Notes: generated by a model from the letters alone, not told the origin. DNA of 64,000 bases from Flavihumibacter petaseus NBRC 106054 (GCF_000974785.1 NZ_BBWV01000002.1:248001-312000), one strand, 5' to 3'; shown: positions 35,721 to 44,775, counted from the stretch's first letter. A program made the numbers and translations.

Positions 35721-36467
35721 ATGCCTGCTCACACCGAATATGAATTGCTTCAGCAACAATTGCTGCAACAACGGAAGCGACTGAACCGCATCTCCTTCAT
35801 CGCCTCCTTCCTGGTACTCGCACTCTTCGCACAGGTTCTGGTTTCCTTTCGGGACAAGGGAGATAATGCAAAAGTTATCCGGGCAAAGGGGATCGTTATT
35901 GTAGATGACCAGGGACGCGAAAGGATCCTGATCGGCGCCCCGCTGCCACAGGCTTCCAACCGGGTGAGGACAGATACTGCCCGGGTAAGGGCTTTGTGGT
36001 CGAAGCGGTTTGGCAATGCCGACCAGTATATGAAATGGTACCGGGAGTACAATCACCAGGCGAACGGGATCCTGGTGCTGGATGAAAATGGATTTGATAA
36101 GGTTTGCCTTGGCGACGGCGTGCCTGATGCCAATATCGGCCAGCGGATCGGTAAGCAAACCGGGTTGATCTTTTGCGATCACGAAGGATTTGAGCGGGGT
36201 GGGATAGGGGTCATTCGTCTTGAGAACCAGCAAAACCGGGTGGTGATGGCACTGGATGGCGAAAACGGGACGGATGCAACCGGCATATCGGTGATGGAAG
36301 ACGGAGAGACTGGCTTTTTTGCCGGTGGAAAGGGATATCGCCTGTTCATGGGAGCTTCTCCCGCCGATGGGTATACGCCGGAGCCCTTGTTCGGAATGGT
36401 GGTCAACCAGAAGAAAAAGCAGCTGTACAAACTGAACCTGATGACAGATACCCTGTCGAAAAAGTAA
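35721..36467 (+). CDS. Hypothetical membrane-anchored protein
   Basis: A 248-residue protein with a Gln-rich N-terminal helix (EYELLQQQLLQQRKRLNR), one membrane helix (about 24-42) and an exported body of short repeated strand motifs: RAKGIVIVDDQGRERILIG, NGILVLDENGFDKVCLGD and TGISVMEDGETGFFAGG. The repeats of the form G-I-x-V-x-D-x-x-G suggest a beta-roll or right-handed beta fold. Family not recognised. Convergent with the following small gene. Confidence 0.7.
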   Translation: MPAHTEYELLQQQLLQQRKRLNRISFIASFLVLALFAQVLVSFRDKGDNAKVIRAKGIVIVDDQGRERILIGAPLPQASNRVRTDTARVRALWSKRFGNADQYMKWYREYNHQANGILVLDENGFDKVCLGDGVPDANIGQRIGKQTGLIFCDHEGFERGGIGVIRLENQQNRVVMALDGENGTDATGISVMEDGETGFFAGGKGYRLFMGASPADGYTPEPLFGMVVNQKKKQLYKLNLMTDTLSKK

Positions 36468-36489
36468 GGGCAGCATCGGTCATGCCGGC

Positions 36490-36744
36490 CTAGCCACGCA
36501 TCGGCCTGTATTTCCCCGGGCCCCTTCGTTGTGCCTGCTGTTGCTGGTATTCCTTCCACTTGGGACTGTTGCGGCTGATCATCATGCAATCGTAGTAACG
36601 GATCTGTTCGCGGCTGCCCATCGTTGCTGCGGCTTTGTTCAGGAAATGATTAAAGACAAAGTCCAGGTCATCGCTGGTGATCGCCCGCGCACCCTCCATT
36701 TTACGCCCGGAGGCGTCCACTATGGTGATCCAATACAGCCCCAT
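36490..36744 (-). CDS. Hypothetical 84-residue protein
   Basis: A small soluble protein (MGLYWITIVDASGRKMEGAR start, SREQIRYYDCMMISRNSPKW in the middle, and a Gln/Arg-rich end QQQQAQRRGPGKY). It has a plausible fold and a tidy ATG but no family that I know. The 3' end is 22 bases from the convergent membrane-anchored gene. Confidence 0.55.
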   Translation of the reverse strand: MGLYWITIVDASGRKMEGARAITSDDLDFVFNHFLNKAAATMGSREQIRYYDCMMISRNSPKWKEYQQQQAQRRGPGKYRPMRG

Positions 36745-36849
36745 GGAGCAAAGGTAATGCTAAAATAATTAGTAATTGTGCTCCGTAAAAATGTTCCGTT
36801 CCAATTGTCTAATTTGGTCCATCCAAAAACCAAAAGACGTTAACTATCA

Positions 36850-37323
36850 ATGCAAAACAGCATCAATAAAATCAGGCAGGTCAGGTTATTTATCCTCCGG
36901 CAACTCGATGGACTTTCCAATGAGCAACTGAACAGAATCCCGGAAGGTTTCAACAATAATATCATCTGGAACATTGCCCACCTGATTTGTGCGGGCCAGG
37001 GATTGAGTTACCTGCGTTCCGGGCTACCAGCGACCGTGGACCAGAAATACATCGTTCCCTTTCGGACTGGTACTAAGCCGGAAGGCATTATTGCTGATGC
37101 CGAAACAGATACGATCAAGGAACTCTTTATCAATTCCATCGATGACATGGAGCGTGACTATAACAACAGTATCTTTCAACAGCAAACCTATACACCATCG
37201 GAAGGCATCCAGAAAGGGTATGGCATCACCCTCAGTAATATTGACGATGCGCTGGATTTTCTGCTGTACCATGAAGGCCTGCACAGCGGTCAGATACTTG
37301 CGCTGAAGCGCCTGGTAGTGTAG
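36850..37323 (+). CDS. DinB-family protein
   Basis: A 157-residue four-helix-bundle protein of the DinB/DfsB type. The three His that bind metal in the family are present: His44 (NIAHLICAGQ), His141 and His145 (YHEGLHSGQIL). It may act as a thiol-dependent or metal-dependent transferase, or simply as a stress protein; no substrate is indicated. Confidence 0.9.
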   Translation: MQNSINKIRQVRLFILRQLDGLSNEQLNRIPEGFNNNIIWNIAHLICAGQGLSYLRSGLPATVDQKYIVPFRTGTKPEGIIADAETDTIKELFINSIDDMERDYNNSIFQQQTYTPSEGIQKGYGITLSNIDDALDFLLYHEGLHSGQILALKRLVV

Positions 37324-37325
37324 CT

Positions 37326-37333
37326 TATTTTTG
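37326..37333 (+). promoter_or_regulatory. Bacteroidetes -7 box before the frameshifted exported gene
   Basis: TATTTTTG fits TAnnTTTG exactly. A transcript from about 37337 excludes the ATG at 37335 and supports the ATG at 37371. Confidence 0.45.
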
Positions 37334-37370
37334 AATGGAAGACGCAGGCCTGAAGAAACCACTAACTGCG

Positions 37371-37759
37371 ATGACTGTACGTTTTACTGCAACTGCTGCT
37401 GTTTGTATTTCCTGCATTATAGGCTGCGCTGGAAAAGCTGTGGCCCAGGGTCATCCTGCTGAAAGGGCTGCAAAACCGTTGTTCGACAGTGTAAAAGTGC
37501 AGGACCTGCCAAGTGATGAACATGATCCGGCTGTTTTTAATGAAACCTCACTGCGATGGGATAAAGTCTTTGGGAAATCATTCGCGGTCAATATCAATGG
37601 CACTTACAGCATGGGAACAGACTGGTATGCAGACAGCAGCGGACCACACTGAAACACCGGGGGCCATCCATTGGAGGAGACTATTACAGTACCATAACCT
37701 GGAATGTTTTTTGGACGCTGCCCCGAATTGCATTAACACAGCAACAGAAACTTCAGTAA
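37371..37759 (+). pseudogene. Exported protein gene with an apparent frameshift
   Basis: From the ATG at 37371 there is a signal peptide (to about AVAQ, residue 26) and a short mature part that stops at 37652 after DWYADSSGPH. Just after that point another frame (about 37645-37759) continues with KHRGPSIGGDYYSTITWNVF and WTLPRIALTQQQKLQ, which reads like the natural C-terminus of the same protein. A single-base change near 37640-37655 would join the two, giving about 128 residues. This may be a real decay event or a sequencing error. Family not recognised. Confidence 0.5.
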
Positions 37760-37767
37760 ATTCTGGT

Positions 37768-38556
37768 ATGAAATTCAGGAAAGGAATTCCGATTTTGTAT
37801 TCCTCGGATGTGCTGCGCAGCGTGGCATATTACACCAGCGTGCTGGGCTTCGACAATCACTGGACCTGGGGCGATCCGCCAACATTTGCCGGCATCAGTA
37901 AAGATTCGTTCGAGATTTTTTTCTGTGAAAAGGGGCAGGGTAATCCCGGCACCTGGATGTCGGTTTTTGTGGACAAGGTGGACGAATATCATGACCTGAT
38001 CAAAAGCCGCGGTGCGCAGATCCTGGTACCGCCTGTCGACCGGGAGTGGGGCGTCCGGGAGATGCTGGTGCAGGACCCCGATGCGCACAAGATCCGATTC
38101 GGATGCGGCATCTCCATCCGCGACAAAAGTTCAGTCAGTTTACCTGAGCAGGTACGCATCGTCGTGAGAAAGCCCTCACTGGAAGAAGAGTTGTCATTAG
38201 TTGCTTCAGTTGGCTGGACTGCCACCGGCGGGGTAGCTGACCAGCAGCGTCTCAATCAGTTGGTTTTCTCTGTTGTGGCAGAAGACACCCAGACAGGAAC
38301 AGCTATTGGCTGTGCCGAAGTGGCCAGCGATCTTGCCAGTATCTATTACATCAAAAATGTAATCGTTCGTCCAGAATGGCAGAACCAGCGGATCGGTGCA
38401 GCACTGATGCAGGCCGTCACCCACTGGATTGATGCGAACGCGCTGGAAGATGCCCTTGTAACCCTCTTCACCGGCGAAAACCTTGCGCCTTTTTACCGGC
38501 AGTTCGGTTTCAATCCCGGCTACGGCATGACCAGGAAGCCGGGCAACAAAAAGTAG
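37768..38556 (+). CDS. VOC (glyoxalase-fold) - GNAT acetyltransferase fusion
   Basis: A 262-residue two-domain protein. Residues 1-115 form a glyoxalase/bleomycin-resistance-like domain (IPILYSSDVLRSVAYYTSVL, then MLVQDPDAHKIRFG). Residues 125-262 form a GNAT domain with a good acetyl-CoA motif (IKNVIVRPEWQNQRIGAALM, Gln207 to Ala212) and a family-typical end (PFYRQFGFNPGYGM). This order of domains suggests binding and acetylation of a small molecule, such as an antibiotic or metabolite (inference). The ATG at 37768 is chosen at the natural domain start; a longer frame extends to 37513. Confidence 0.8.
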   Translation: MKFRKGIPILYSSDVLRSVAYYTSVLGFDNHWTWGDPPTFAGISKDSFEIFFCEKGQGNPGTWMSVFVDKVDEYHDLIKSRGAQILVPPVDREWGVREMLVQDPDAHKIRFGCGISIRDKSSVSLPEQVRIVVRKPSLEEELSLVASVGWTATGGVADQQRLNQLVFSVVAEDTQTGTAIGCAEVASDLASIYYIKNVIVRPEWQNQRIGAALMQAVTHWIDANALEDALVTLFTGENLAPFYRQFGFNPGYGMTRKPGNKK

Positions 38557-38572
38557 AGTTGGTTGTCGGGGA

Positions 38573-38770
38573 TTAATTTAAAGCAATCATTGCAAGCTTG
38601 TAAAGTCCGAAACAGGTGAGGATAATACCGGCGATGAGAAAGAGGTTGAGCAGTGTTTTGACTAGGCCGGAAACGCTCCTTTTTGTAATAACCAGCCAAT
38701 AGACTGGTGGACGCCCGACGGGGTATTCGGTGTTGTTGTTTGAAGGGTCTCTTTCAAAATACCTTAGGCT
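38573..38770 (-). pseudogene. Start-less remnant of a small membrane protein gene
   Basis: A 65-codon minus-strand frame with clear protein character but no ATG, GTG or TTG at its 5' end; an in-frame stop lies at 38771-38773. The product would read SLRYFERDPSNNN, then EYPVGRPPVYWLVITKR, then a hydrophobic helix (LLNLFLIAGIILTCFGLY) and the end KLAMIALN. It looks like the C-terminal part of a single-pass membrane protein whose start was lost. Family not recognised. Confidence 0.45.
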
Positions 38771-39013
38771 TTATGGCAAATGATAACGTGAATATCGTTG
38801 ATTAGGTCAGCATTGATGCTGATGGCAGGAGACAACTGCATCGATGTTTACTTTAAATATGCGCCCAAAACAATAGCCATGGAATTTCCGGCACATGTGA
38901 AATCATTCCTTCACGATAATGGCTACTTATTTCGGCGGAAAGTGCTTGACATGCGCGACTGATTTTTACCAATCCTGCTCTCTGACACCACTTCGAATTT
39001 TTTATAAAAAACC

Positions 39014-39073
39014 ATTGCGCCTTTGCTCCTCTGCGGGGAGCGTAGCGACCTTGCGAGAAAAAACCTTTGCGGG
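39014..39073. repeat. Single arm of the CGCAAAGG-word intergenic repeat
   Basis: The stretch contains TTGCGCCTTTGC (39015-39026), CCTTGCGAGA and CCTTTGCGGG in the same order as the right arm of the copy at 50787-50830. No matching left arm is visible upstream. The gap 38771-39276 has no gene besides this arm and a hairpin terminator. Confidence 0.55.
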
Positions 39074-39082
39074 CTTTTCCCC

Positions 39083-39112
39083 AAAAAAACAGCAGCGTGA
39101 AACACGCTGCTG
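39083..39112 (-). terminator. Intrinsic terminator for the Gfo/Idh gene
   Basis: On the minus strand a 10-bp stem (CAGCAGCGTG / CACGCTGCTG, three-base loop) is followed by seven T. It lies about 165 bases past the stop at 39277. Confidence 0.75.
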
Positions 39113-39276
39113 CCGTTGTGAAATGACCCTCGCGCTTACGCGAAAGGATTTTACACAGTTGGCGGATATTCGTATCGCTACAAAGACGCCATCCTGGTTC
39201 ATTAAAGAGTCTTTCAACTTTGTTTTCAAGGTACGGGTACAGCCTACATTAAAAAAACATCGTGCCAGCAACGTTA

Positions 39277-40389
39277 TCAGAGTTTCACTTTCTGTCCCGA
39301 CGCCGCTGAACGCGTAGCAGCATCAAGAATCTTCACCACGATCAGGTTGTTCTCGAGGGAAGAAAGATCCACACCGGGGGCAACTTCTCCCCGGAGATAA
39401 GCCTGCAGGTACTGAATATTGTCTGTGTATTTGGTGATCGGGGGATTCAACTGCTGATAAGTGTCCTTGCTTCGCTGCCTTACCCGGTTGCCATCCTGGG
39501 CCTGGAGGTAACCTTTCACGCCAAAAACTTCCAGGTCTTTGATGGAATAGGGCCAGTTCCAGGAGGCTTCGATGATGCCAATGGCATCGGGGTATTCCAG
39601 CACGATCACAGCATCGTCATCCACTTTGGGATAAACATTCGGCTTAATGCGTTTGATGGTGGCAGTTACCGAAATGGGTGCCCTTCCGTCCATCAGCCAG
39701 GTCATCAGGTTTGCGCCGTAACAACCAAAATCCCGGGAGGCGCCGCCACCATTGCCAACAGGGTCGGTCAGCCAGTTCAGGAATTCGGCACTGCAGCCGA
39801 TTTCTTTCGGTCCCTCGTGCCCATCATGGGCTACCATCTTCCGGATGGCACCGATCGATCCCTTGTTCTTCACCTCGCTGTATACAAACTGGTTGCTGTT
39901 GTACCAGGTGGTTTCGTAGTTCGTGAGAACCGGTACCTTATGTTTGCGGGAAAGCGTAGCGATCTTGTCGGCATCCACCATGGTGGTGGCAAGCGGTTTC
40001 TCCACCATTACAGGAACACCCTTCGGAATGCAGGCCTCCACAACGGCCAGGTGTTCATTGATCGCATTGTAGGCGAGCACGGCATCCGGCTTTTTATTCA
40101 TGATCAGCGTCGTGAGGTCATTATAGAACAGGCTGTCCGGCAAGTCATAGGTTTTTTTGTAACGCTCCACCAGCAGGTGATCCCGCTCCACGATGCCTAC
40201 AATTTCCACCAGGCTTTTTTTGAATTGCGACATTACCTGGTGGGCATGATCATGGGAGAGTCCGGCCACACCGACGCGCAGGAGGGCCTGCTTTTGCGCT
40301 GCTGCGGGCAGGTTGGCAAGTGTGGCTGTCAAAAGGCAGAAAACAGCCAGTAAATGTGGTACCAGGCGCATGGGGGAGAACTTCTGCAT
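39277..40389 (-). CDS. Exported Gfo/Idh/MocA-family oxidoreductase
   Basis: A 370-residue protein with a signal peptide (to about residue 32, PAAAQ), so periplasmic. The nucleotide-binding start is LRVGVAGLSHDHAHQ, where the canonical GxGxxG is altered. The EKP motif is intact (VMVEKPLATT), and the C-terminal domain has ASRDFGCYGANLMTWLM. Exported members of this family act on sugars or glycoconjugates with a bound cofactor. The substrate is unknown; it stands alone in its transcription unit. Confidence 0.85.
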   Translation of the reverse strand: MQKFSPMRLVPHLLAVFCLLTATLANLPAAAQKQALLRVGVAGLSHDHAHQVMSQFKKSLVEIVGIVERDHLLVERYKKTYDLPDSLFYNDLTTLIMNKKPDAVLAYNAINEHLAVVEACIPKGVPVMVEKPLATTMVDADKIATLSRKHKVPVLTNYETTWYNSNQFVYSEVKNKGSIGAIRKMVAHDGHEGPKEIGCSAEFLNWLTDPVGNGGGASRDFGCYGANLMTWLMDGRAPISVTATIKRIKPNVYPKVDDDAVIVLEYPDAIGIIEASWNWPYSIKDLEVFGVKGYLQAQDGNRVRQRSKDTYQQLNPPITKYTDNIQYLQAYLRGEVAPGVDLSSLENNLIVVKILDAATRSAASGQKVKL

Positions 40390-40435
40390 GGGTCCGTTTG
40401 TTTTATCATCCTAAGCTATTACTAAAACCATTACA

Positions 40436-41425
40436 ATGATCCAACATCTTCCACTCGGCAGCCAGGGACTCGTGACGTCCCGCCTTGGTCTCGGCTGCAT
40501 GGGCATGAGCGAATTTTACGGACAAACCGATGACGGGGAGAGCCTCCGTGTACTGGACCGCGCGGTGGAGCTGGGTGTCCATTTCTGGGATACGGCCGAT
40601 ATGTACGGTCCCTATACCAATGAGGTCCTGGTCGGCAAAGCGCTCAGAAAGCACCGGCAGGCGATCACGCTGGCCACCAAATTCGGGATTGTGCGGCAGC
40701 CCGGTGCGCCGCAAAGTCGCGGGGTGAACGGGCGGCCGGAGTATGTCCGGGAATCCTGTGAGGGTAGTCTTCAGCGGCTGGGCATCGACGTGATCGACCT
40801 GTATTATGTACATCGCAGGGATCGCAATGTACCGGTCGCGGAAACGATCGGTGCGATGGCTGACCTGGTAAAAGAAGGCAAGATCCGGGCGATCGGTCTT
40901 AGTGAAGTATCCGTGGAGACGCTTCGGGAAGCGCATAAGGTGCACCCGGTAACAGCGGTGCAAAGCGAATATTCCCTATGGAGCCGCGAACCGGAAGATG
41001 GCATGCTGCAGGCCTGTAAGGAACTCGGAGTCGCGTTTGTGGCCTACAGTCCTTTGGGTAGAGGTTTCCTGACGGGACAGATCAAAACACCCGAAGACCT
41101 TGCAGCTGATGATTACCGCCGGCATAGTCCCCGTTTCCAGGGAGATAATTTTTACCGGAACCTTGAACTCGTCAGGGCAGTGGAAGAGATCGCGCTGGCC
41201 AAAGCCACGACCACCGCAAGGGTTGCCCTGGCTTGGGTGCTTGCCCAGGGGGAGCATGTTTTTCCGATCCCGGGAACCAAAAAAATGAAATATCTTGAAG
41301 ACAACGCTGCTGCGGTCAAACTTGAACTGACACCCGAAGAACTGGACAAATTGAGTGAAATTTTCCGCAATGGTGCAACGGGAACACGTTACCCGGAGTC
41401 ATCGATGGGTTCACTAAATGGCTAA
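40436..41425 (+). CDS. Aldo/keto reductase
   Basis: A 329-residue TIM-barrel oxidoreductase of the AKR13-like group. The catalytic tetrad is Asp52, Tyr57 (FWDTADMYGPYTNE), Lys82 (TKFG) and His126 (YYVHRRD). The NADPH site shows VAYSPLGRGFLTGQI and FPIPGTKKMKYLEDNA. It reduces aldehydes or ketones in the cytosol; substrate unknown. Its stop codon overlaps the next ATG by one base. Confidence 0.92.
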   Translation: MIQHLPLGSQGLVTSRLGLGCMGMSEFYGQTDDGESLRVLDRAVELGVHFWDTADMYGPYTNEVLVGKALRKHRQAITLATKFGIVRQPGAPQSRGVNGRPEYVRESCEGSLQRLGIDVIDLYYVHRRDRNVPVAETIGAMADLVKEGKIRAIGLSEVSVETLREAHKVHPVTAVQSEYSLWSREPEDGMLQACKELGVAFVAYSPLGRGFLTGQIKTPEDLAADDYRRHSPRFQGDNFYRNLELVRAVEEIALAKATTTARVALAWVLAQGEHVFPIPGTKKMKYLEDNAAAVKLELTPEELDKLSEIFRNGATGTRYPESSMGSLNG

Positions 41426-41733
41426 TGATGAGGAGAGGACTGGCCACTATGGCCGCATGCTGTTTTTTAATAGGAATGCTGACTGCGTGTACACACCGTG
41501 ACGGTTTTGCCGTTACCGCGAAAGTTATGAAAGTAATGCCCGGTGGAAAAGACGGGTATACTGCCGAGATCCAGGATGCGGACGGCAAGACTTATCACGC
41601 TGTGATCAGTCGTGTCAATATGGCCGTAGCAGGTATTTACCGTGAACTGAAAGTAGGAGAGGAAGCGCTATTTTTTGGAGACTCCACCCAACTCGAAAAT
41701 GGCATCAGTATCAGGGTGCTGAAATTGCATTAA
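41425..41733 (+). CDS. Small lipoprotein, translationally coupled to the aldo/keto reductase
   Basis: A 102-residue lipoprotein with the lipobox LTAC (Cys at residue 22). The mature 80 residues form a compact strand-rich domain (VTAKVMKVMPGGKDGYTAEI, GISIRVLKLH). The TAATG overlap with the preceding gene suggests coupled translation. A second ATG directly follows, so the start could be 41428. Family not recognised. Confidence 0.7.
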   Translation: MMRRGLATMAACCFLIGMLTACTHRDGFAVTAKVMKVMPGGKDGYTAEIQDADGKTYHAVISRVNMAVAGIYRELKVGEEALFFGDSTQLENGISIRVLKLH

Positions 41734-41752
41734 ATTCCCGGGAAAATCCCTG

Positions 41753-43609
41753 ATGAACTTTCACCGGTCTTTTAGCTCACAGGAAAAGCTTCATGTTGTT
41801 CTGTTGCTGTTGGCGTTGATGGCGGGCATTATGTCGCTGCGGGCGCAGCAGGAACGCTGGCTGACCAATCATGTTGGATATGATATGCGCGGCGCCAAAA
41901 ATGCACTGCTGCAGGCAGACAAAACCGTTGCCCAGCCCACCTGGGAACTAATCAGCACCGCCGATGGTAAACTGATTCAAAGCGGTCCGCTCGTTTCCAG
42001 GGGAGGTATTGCGGGATGGGATAAACACATTTATTATACGGCTGACTTCAGCAACGTTCGCCAGGCGGGTACTTTTCAGTTGCGGTTGGCCGGCACCGGT
42101 ATACTGTCGCATCCTTTTCAGATCGACAGCCAGTTGCTGGAAAAGGCTACACTTTCAGATCTCACTTATTATTTCAAGGGCCAGCGCTCCACCGGCCTTT
42201 TTGATGCCGCAGATCACCATTTGGCAATGAAAGCCTTCCCTGACAATAATATTGATGCCCATGGGGGCTGGTATGATGCCACGGGTGACTATGGAAAGCA
42301 CCTGTCGCACCTGTCTTTTTCCAGTTATTTTAACCCGCAGCAGATTTCATTGACTGCATACAGCCTTTTCAAAGCTTATGAAGGATTCCGTAAGCGACCC
42401 GGAACTGATTTCCGGCAGATCAACCGCCGCCTTTTTGATGAAGCGCTTTATGGTGCGGACTATCTCGTTCGGATCCAGGTGAAAGGCGGATCCTTTTACC
42501 GGTCTGTACAGGCGCCGGGACCCGGGAAACTGGCAAAGGACCGTGTGATCGCCCCGGAGAGTTCTGGTTATGCCATTAAAAAAACAAAAGACCAGTCATT
42601 TGGCGGCGGTGCAGAAGGGAAGGATCCATTGGGCTACCAGGTGAGTTTTCGTTCCGGCGGGGGACTGTCCATCGCTGCGCTCGCCATGGCGGCGGGATAT
42701 GATACCAGCGGTGAGTTTACCCGGAAGGATTATCTCGACGCAGCTGTGCGCGCTTTCGATTTTCTCGAAGCCAACAATGCCCGCCTGACCAATGACGGCA
42801 AGGAAAATATCCTGGACGATTACTGTGCGCTGACAGCCGCAACTGAATTGTACCGTACCACCAAACACACGAAATACAAGGCAGTCGCCAACAGGCGGGC
42901 CGGTGCGCTGCTGACACGCCTGCAGACTTCCTGGAAAAAGTACCAGTATTATTGGCGGGCAGATGATGCGGACCGGCCATTTTTTCATCCTTCGGATGCC
43001 GGGTTGCCCGTGGTTGCCTTACTGGAATGGTTGCCAATGGCAGATGCGGCACAGGCTGCAGCGATCAAAAAAGCAGTTGGCGTTTCATTGCGTTTCGAAA
43101 TGACTATTACCCGTGAAGTCAATAACCCGTTCGGGTATGCAAGGCAGTTGGTGCAGGATACAGCCGGCCGGCGGTGGACATCCTTTTTCTTTCCCCACGG
43201 TTCAGAAGCTGCGCCCTGGTGGCAGGGAGAGAATGCCCGTCTCGGTTCGCTGGCCACTGCCGCGAGAATGGGCGCTGCTGTATTTGCCGGCGAGCGGGCT
43301 TTTGCGGACAGCCTGCAGGCATACGCAGCTGACCAGCTGAACTGGATCCTGGGATTGAACCCCTACGATGCCTCCATGTTGCAGGGCACCGGCTATAATA
43401 ATCCCGCCTATGGCTTCTTCGGTACTTTTGAGTATAACAATGCGCCTGGCGGCATCGTCAACGGAATCACCAGTGGTGTGGAAAATGAGGCCGGCATCGA
43501 TTTTAATCTCTCCTATGCGCAAACCGGAAAAGATATTGACTGGCGTTGGGCAGAGCAATGGTTGCCGCACGCAGCCTGGTACCTGATGGCGCTCGCCGCC
43601 GGGCGATGA
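41753..43609 (+). CDS. Glycoside hydrolase family 9 (endoglucanase-like)
   Basis: A 618-residue exported enzyme. Signal peptide to about residue 32 (LRAQ), an N-terminal Ig-like (CelD_N) domain (about 36-125, TNHVGYDMRGAKNALLQ), then the (alpha/alpha)6 catalytic barrel. The catalytic base aspartates are Asp175 and Asp179 (GGWYDATGDYGKH), and the acid is probably Glu579 (ENEAGIDFNL). The NPYDASMLQGTGYNNPAYGF region matches the family's C-terminal metal or substrate loop. Acts on beta-1,4-glucans or related polymers. It lies 19 bases after the small lipoprotein gene. Confidence 0.92.
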   Translation: MNFHRSFSSQEKLHVVLLLLALMAGIMSLRAQQERWLTNHVGYDMRGAKNALLQADKTVAQPTWELISTADGKLIQSGPLVSRGGIAGWDKHIYYTADFSNVRQAGTFQLRLAGTGILSHPFQIDSQLLEKATLSDLTYYFKGQRSTGLFDAADHHLAMKAFPDNNIDAHGGWYDATGDYGKHLSHLSFSSYFNPQQISLTAYSLFKAYEGFRKRPGTDFRQINRRLFDEALYGADYLVRIQVKGGSFYRSVQAPGPGKLAKDRVIAPESSGYAIKKTKDQSFGGGAEGKDPLGYQVSFRSGGGLSIAALAMAAGYDTSGEFTRKDYLDAAVRAFDFLEANNARLTNDGKENILDDYCALTAATELYRTTKHTKYKAVANRRAGALLTRLQTSWKKYQYYWRADDADRPFFHPSDAGLPVVALLEWLPMADAAQAAAIKKAVGVSLRFEMTITREVNNPFGYARQLVQDTAGRRWTSFFFPHGSEAAPWWQGENARLGSLATAARMGAAVFAGERAFADSLQAYAADQLNWILGLNPYDASMLQGTGYNNPAYGFFGTFEYNNAPGGIVNGITSGVENEAGIDFNLSYAQTGKDIDWRWAEQWLPHAAWYLMALAAGR

Positions 43610-43947
43610 ATGGCTCGCGGTCGCATCAGGCACTGCCAGACAGTTGAAGCACTTGCCATAATGAATGAGCCCTGGGTAATGGGAGGTGGGTTTCTAAAAA
43701 TTGGTAATTTATTAATTGCTCTGAAATCCGCTACCAGACTTCGTTTCAGAAAATCAGACGCTTTAATACTTCTTCTGCCAGAATAACGCTCCTGGCAGAT
43801 TTATGGTAAGTGGGGCTTTTTCTGATCCTTGACGCCTGACGAACCTGAGGCTTTGGCCGATTAATCGTGCAATACAGCTTTCCACAAGCATCGCTGCAAC
43901 TAATAAACTTCTAAACTCCTCAACTTCTAAACTCCTCAACCTTCTCC
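43610..43947. other. 338-base intergenic stretch with a hairpin and a tandem repeat
   Basis: No gene seen. An 8-bp hairpin (TCTGCCAG / CTGGCAGA, 43774-43799) could end the GH9 transcript. A 16-base unit AACTTCTAAACTCCTC is repeated twice in tandem at 43906-43937, just after the end of the convergent gene's stop codon region. Confidence 0.5.
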
Positions 43948-44775
43948 TCACTTCGAATAACTATACACCACTTTCCCCAGCAACTCCTGCTGTTTGTTAT
44001 AGCACAGATCCATTTTCTTCAGGCCATTCTGCTCATATTGGTAGTACCATACCTGGTAGTCACTTGTGCCGGCAGGCACCAGGGTCATCTTTTTCAGTTG
44101 TCCCTCTGGACTGTATTCAAACATATAGTAGGGAAGGAGCCGACTGGCACGCGGATTAAAACGCACAACGTCGGTCAGTCTCCCGGAAGCATCGTGGTAG
44201 TAATAGAATGCCGGAACGGGAATGGCAGATTTTATTGTCTTTTCTTCACCCACCAGCCCCTTCTCATCCGGCAGAAACTCGATCAGGGAAGTATCGGAAT
44301 TGTTCCTGATCCGCGTCATGTTTTTGGGGGTGCCATCAGGATTATACTGGTAGGTGTGGGTTTCTGAATTGGTGATATTGTCTGACTTGCTGTTACTGGT
44401 CAGCCGGGTCAGCCGGCCTTCTGCATCATATTCATACGCTGTTTTGGTAACGGCTTCCTGCGTGCTGTCGTTGGTGCTGATCAACTGTCCGTTAGCGTTA
44501 TAGGTAGCCAGCACAAAAGAATTTCCGATAACGGCAGTTGTAGTCGTGCTGAGGATGGTCCGTTTGGCCGGATCGATTGTTTGTCCCGCGCTGAAACCCG
44601 CAGTCTCATTGGAATTGCCGTCAAAGCTGGCAAGTTCCACTTTGCGCACACCGGCAGCGGTGAGCTGTGCGTATTGGCGGTTCGTCTCCCGGGTGGTAAC
44701 GATATCCTTATAATAGTATTGGGAATAAGCGAATTGAAAGGGCAGGACAAATAGGCCGAATAGGATATTTTTCAT
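43948..44775 (-). CDS. Hypothetical exported protein with YD-like repeats
   Basis: A 275-residue protein with a signal peptide (MKNILFGLFVLPFQFAYSQ). The body is made of repeated strand motifs of the YD/RHS type: VLATYNANGQLIS, AYEYDAEGRLTRL, TYQYNPDGTPKNM, YYYHDASGRLTDV and MFEYSPEGQLKKM. It is too short to form a full RHS cage and carries no toxin domain. It is probably a periplasmic or surface protein. Diverges from the DUF3667 gene 26 bases away. Confidence 0.75.
   Translation of the reverse strand: MKNILFGLFVLPFQFAYSQYYYKDIVTTRETNRQYAQLTAAGVRKVELASFDGNSNETAGFSAGQTIDPAKRTILSTTTTAVIGNSFVLATYNANGQLISTNDSTQEAVTKTAYEYDAEGRLTRLTSNSKSDNITNSETHTYQYNPDGTPKNMTRIRNNSDTSLIEFLPDEKGLVGEEKTIKSAIPVPAFYYYHDASGRLTDVVRFNPRASRLLPYYMFEYSPEGQLKKMTLVPAGTSDYQVWYYQYEQNGLKKMDLCYNKQQELLGKVVYSYSK

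Noticed and set aside
38919-39317. 132-codon plus-strand frame
   Set aside because: It crosses a repeat arm, a terminator and the end of the Gfo/Idh gene; composition is not protein-like.
43763-43951. 62-codon minus-strand frame
   Set aside because: Basic, no family pattern, and its 5' end only touches the stop of the exported YD-like gene.
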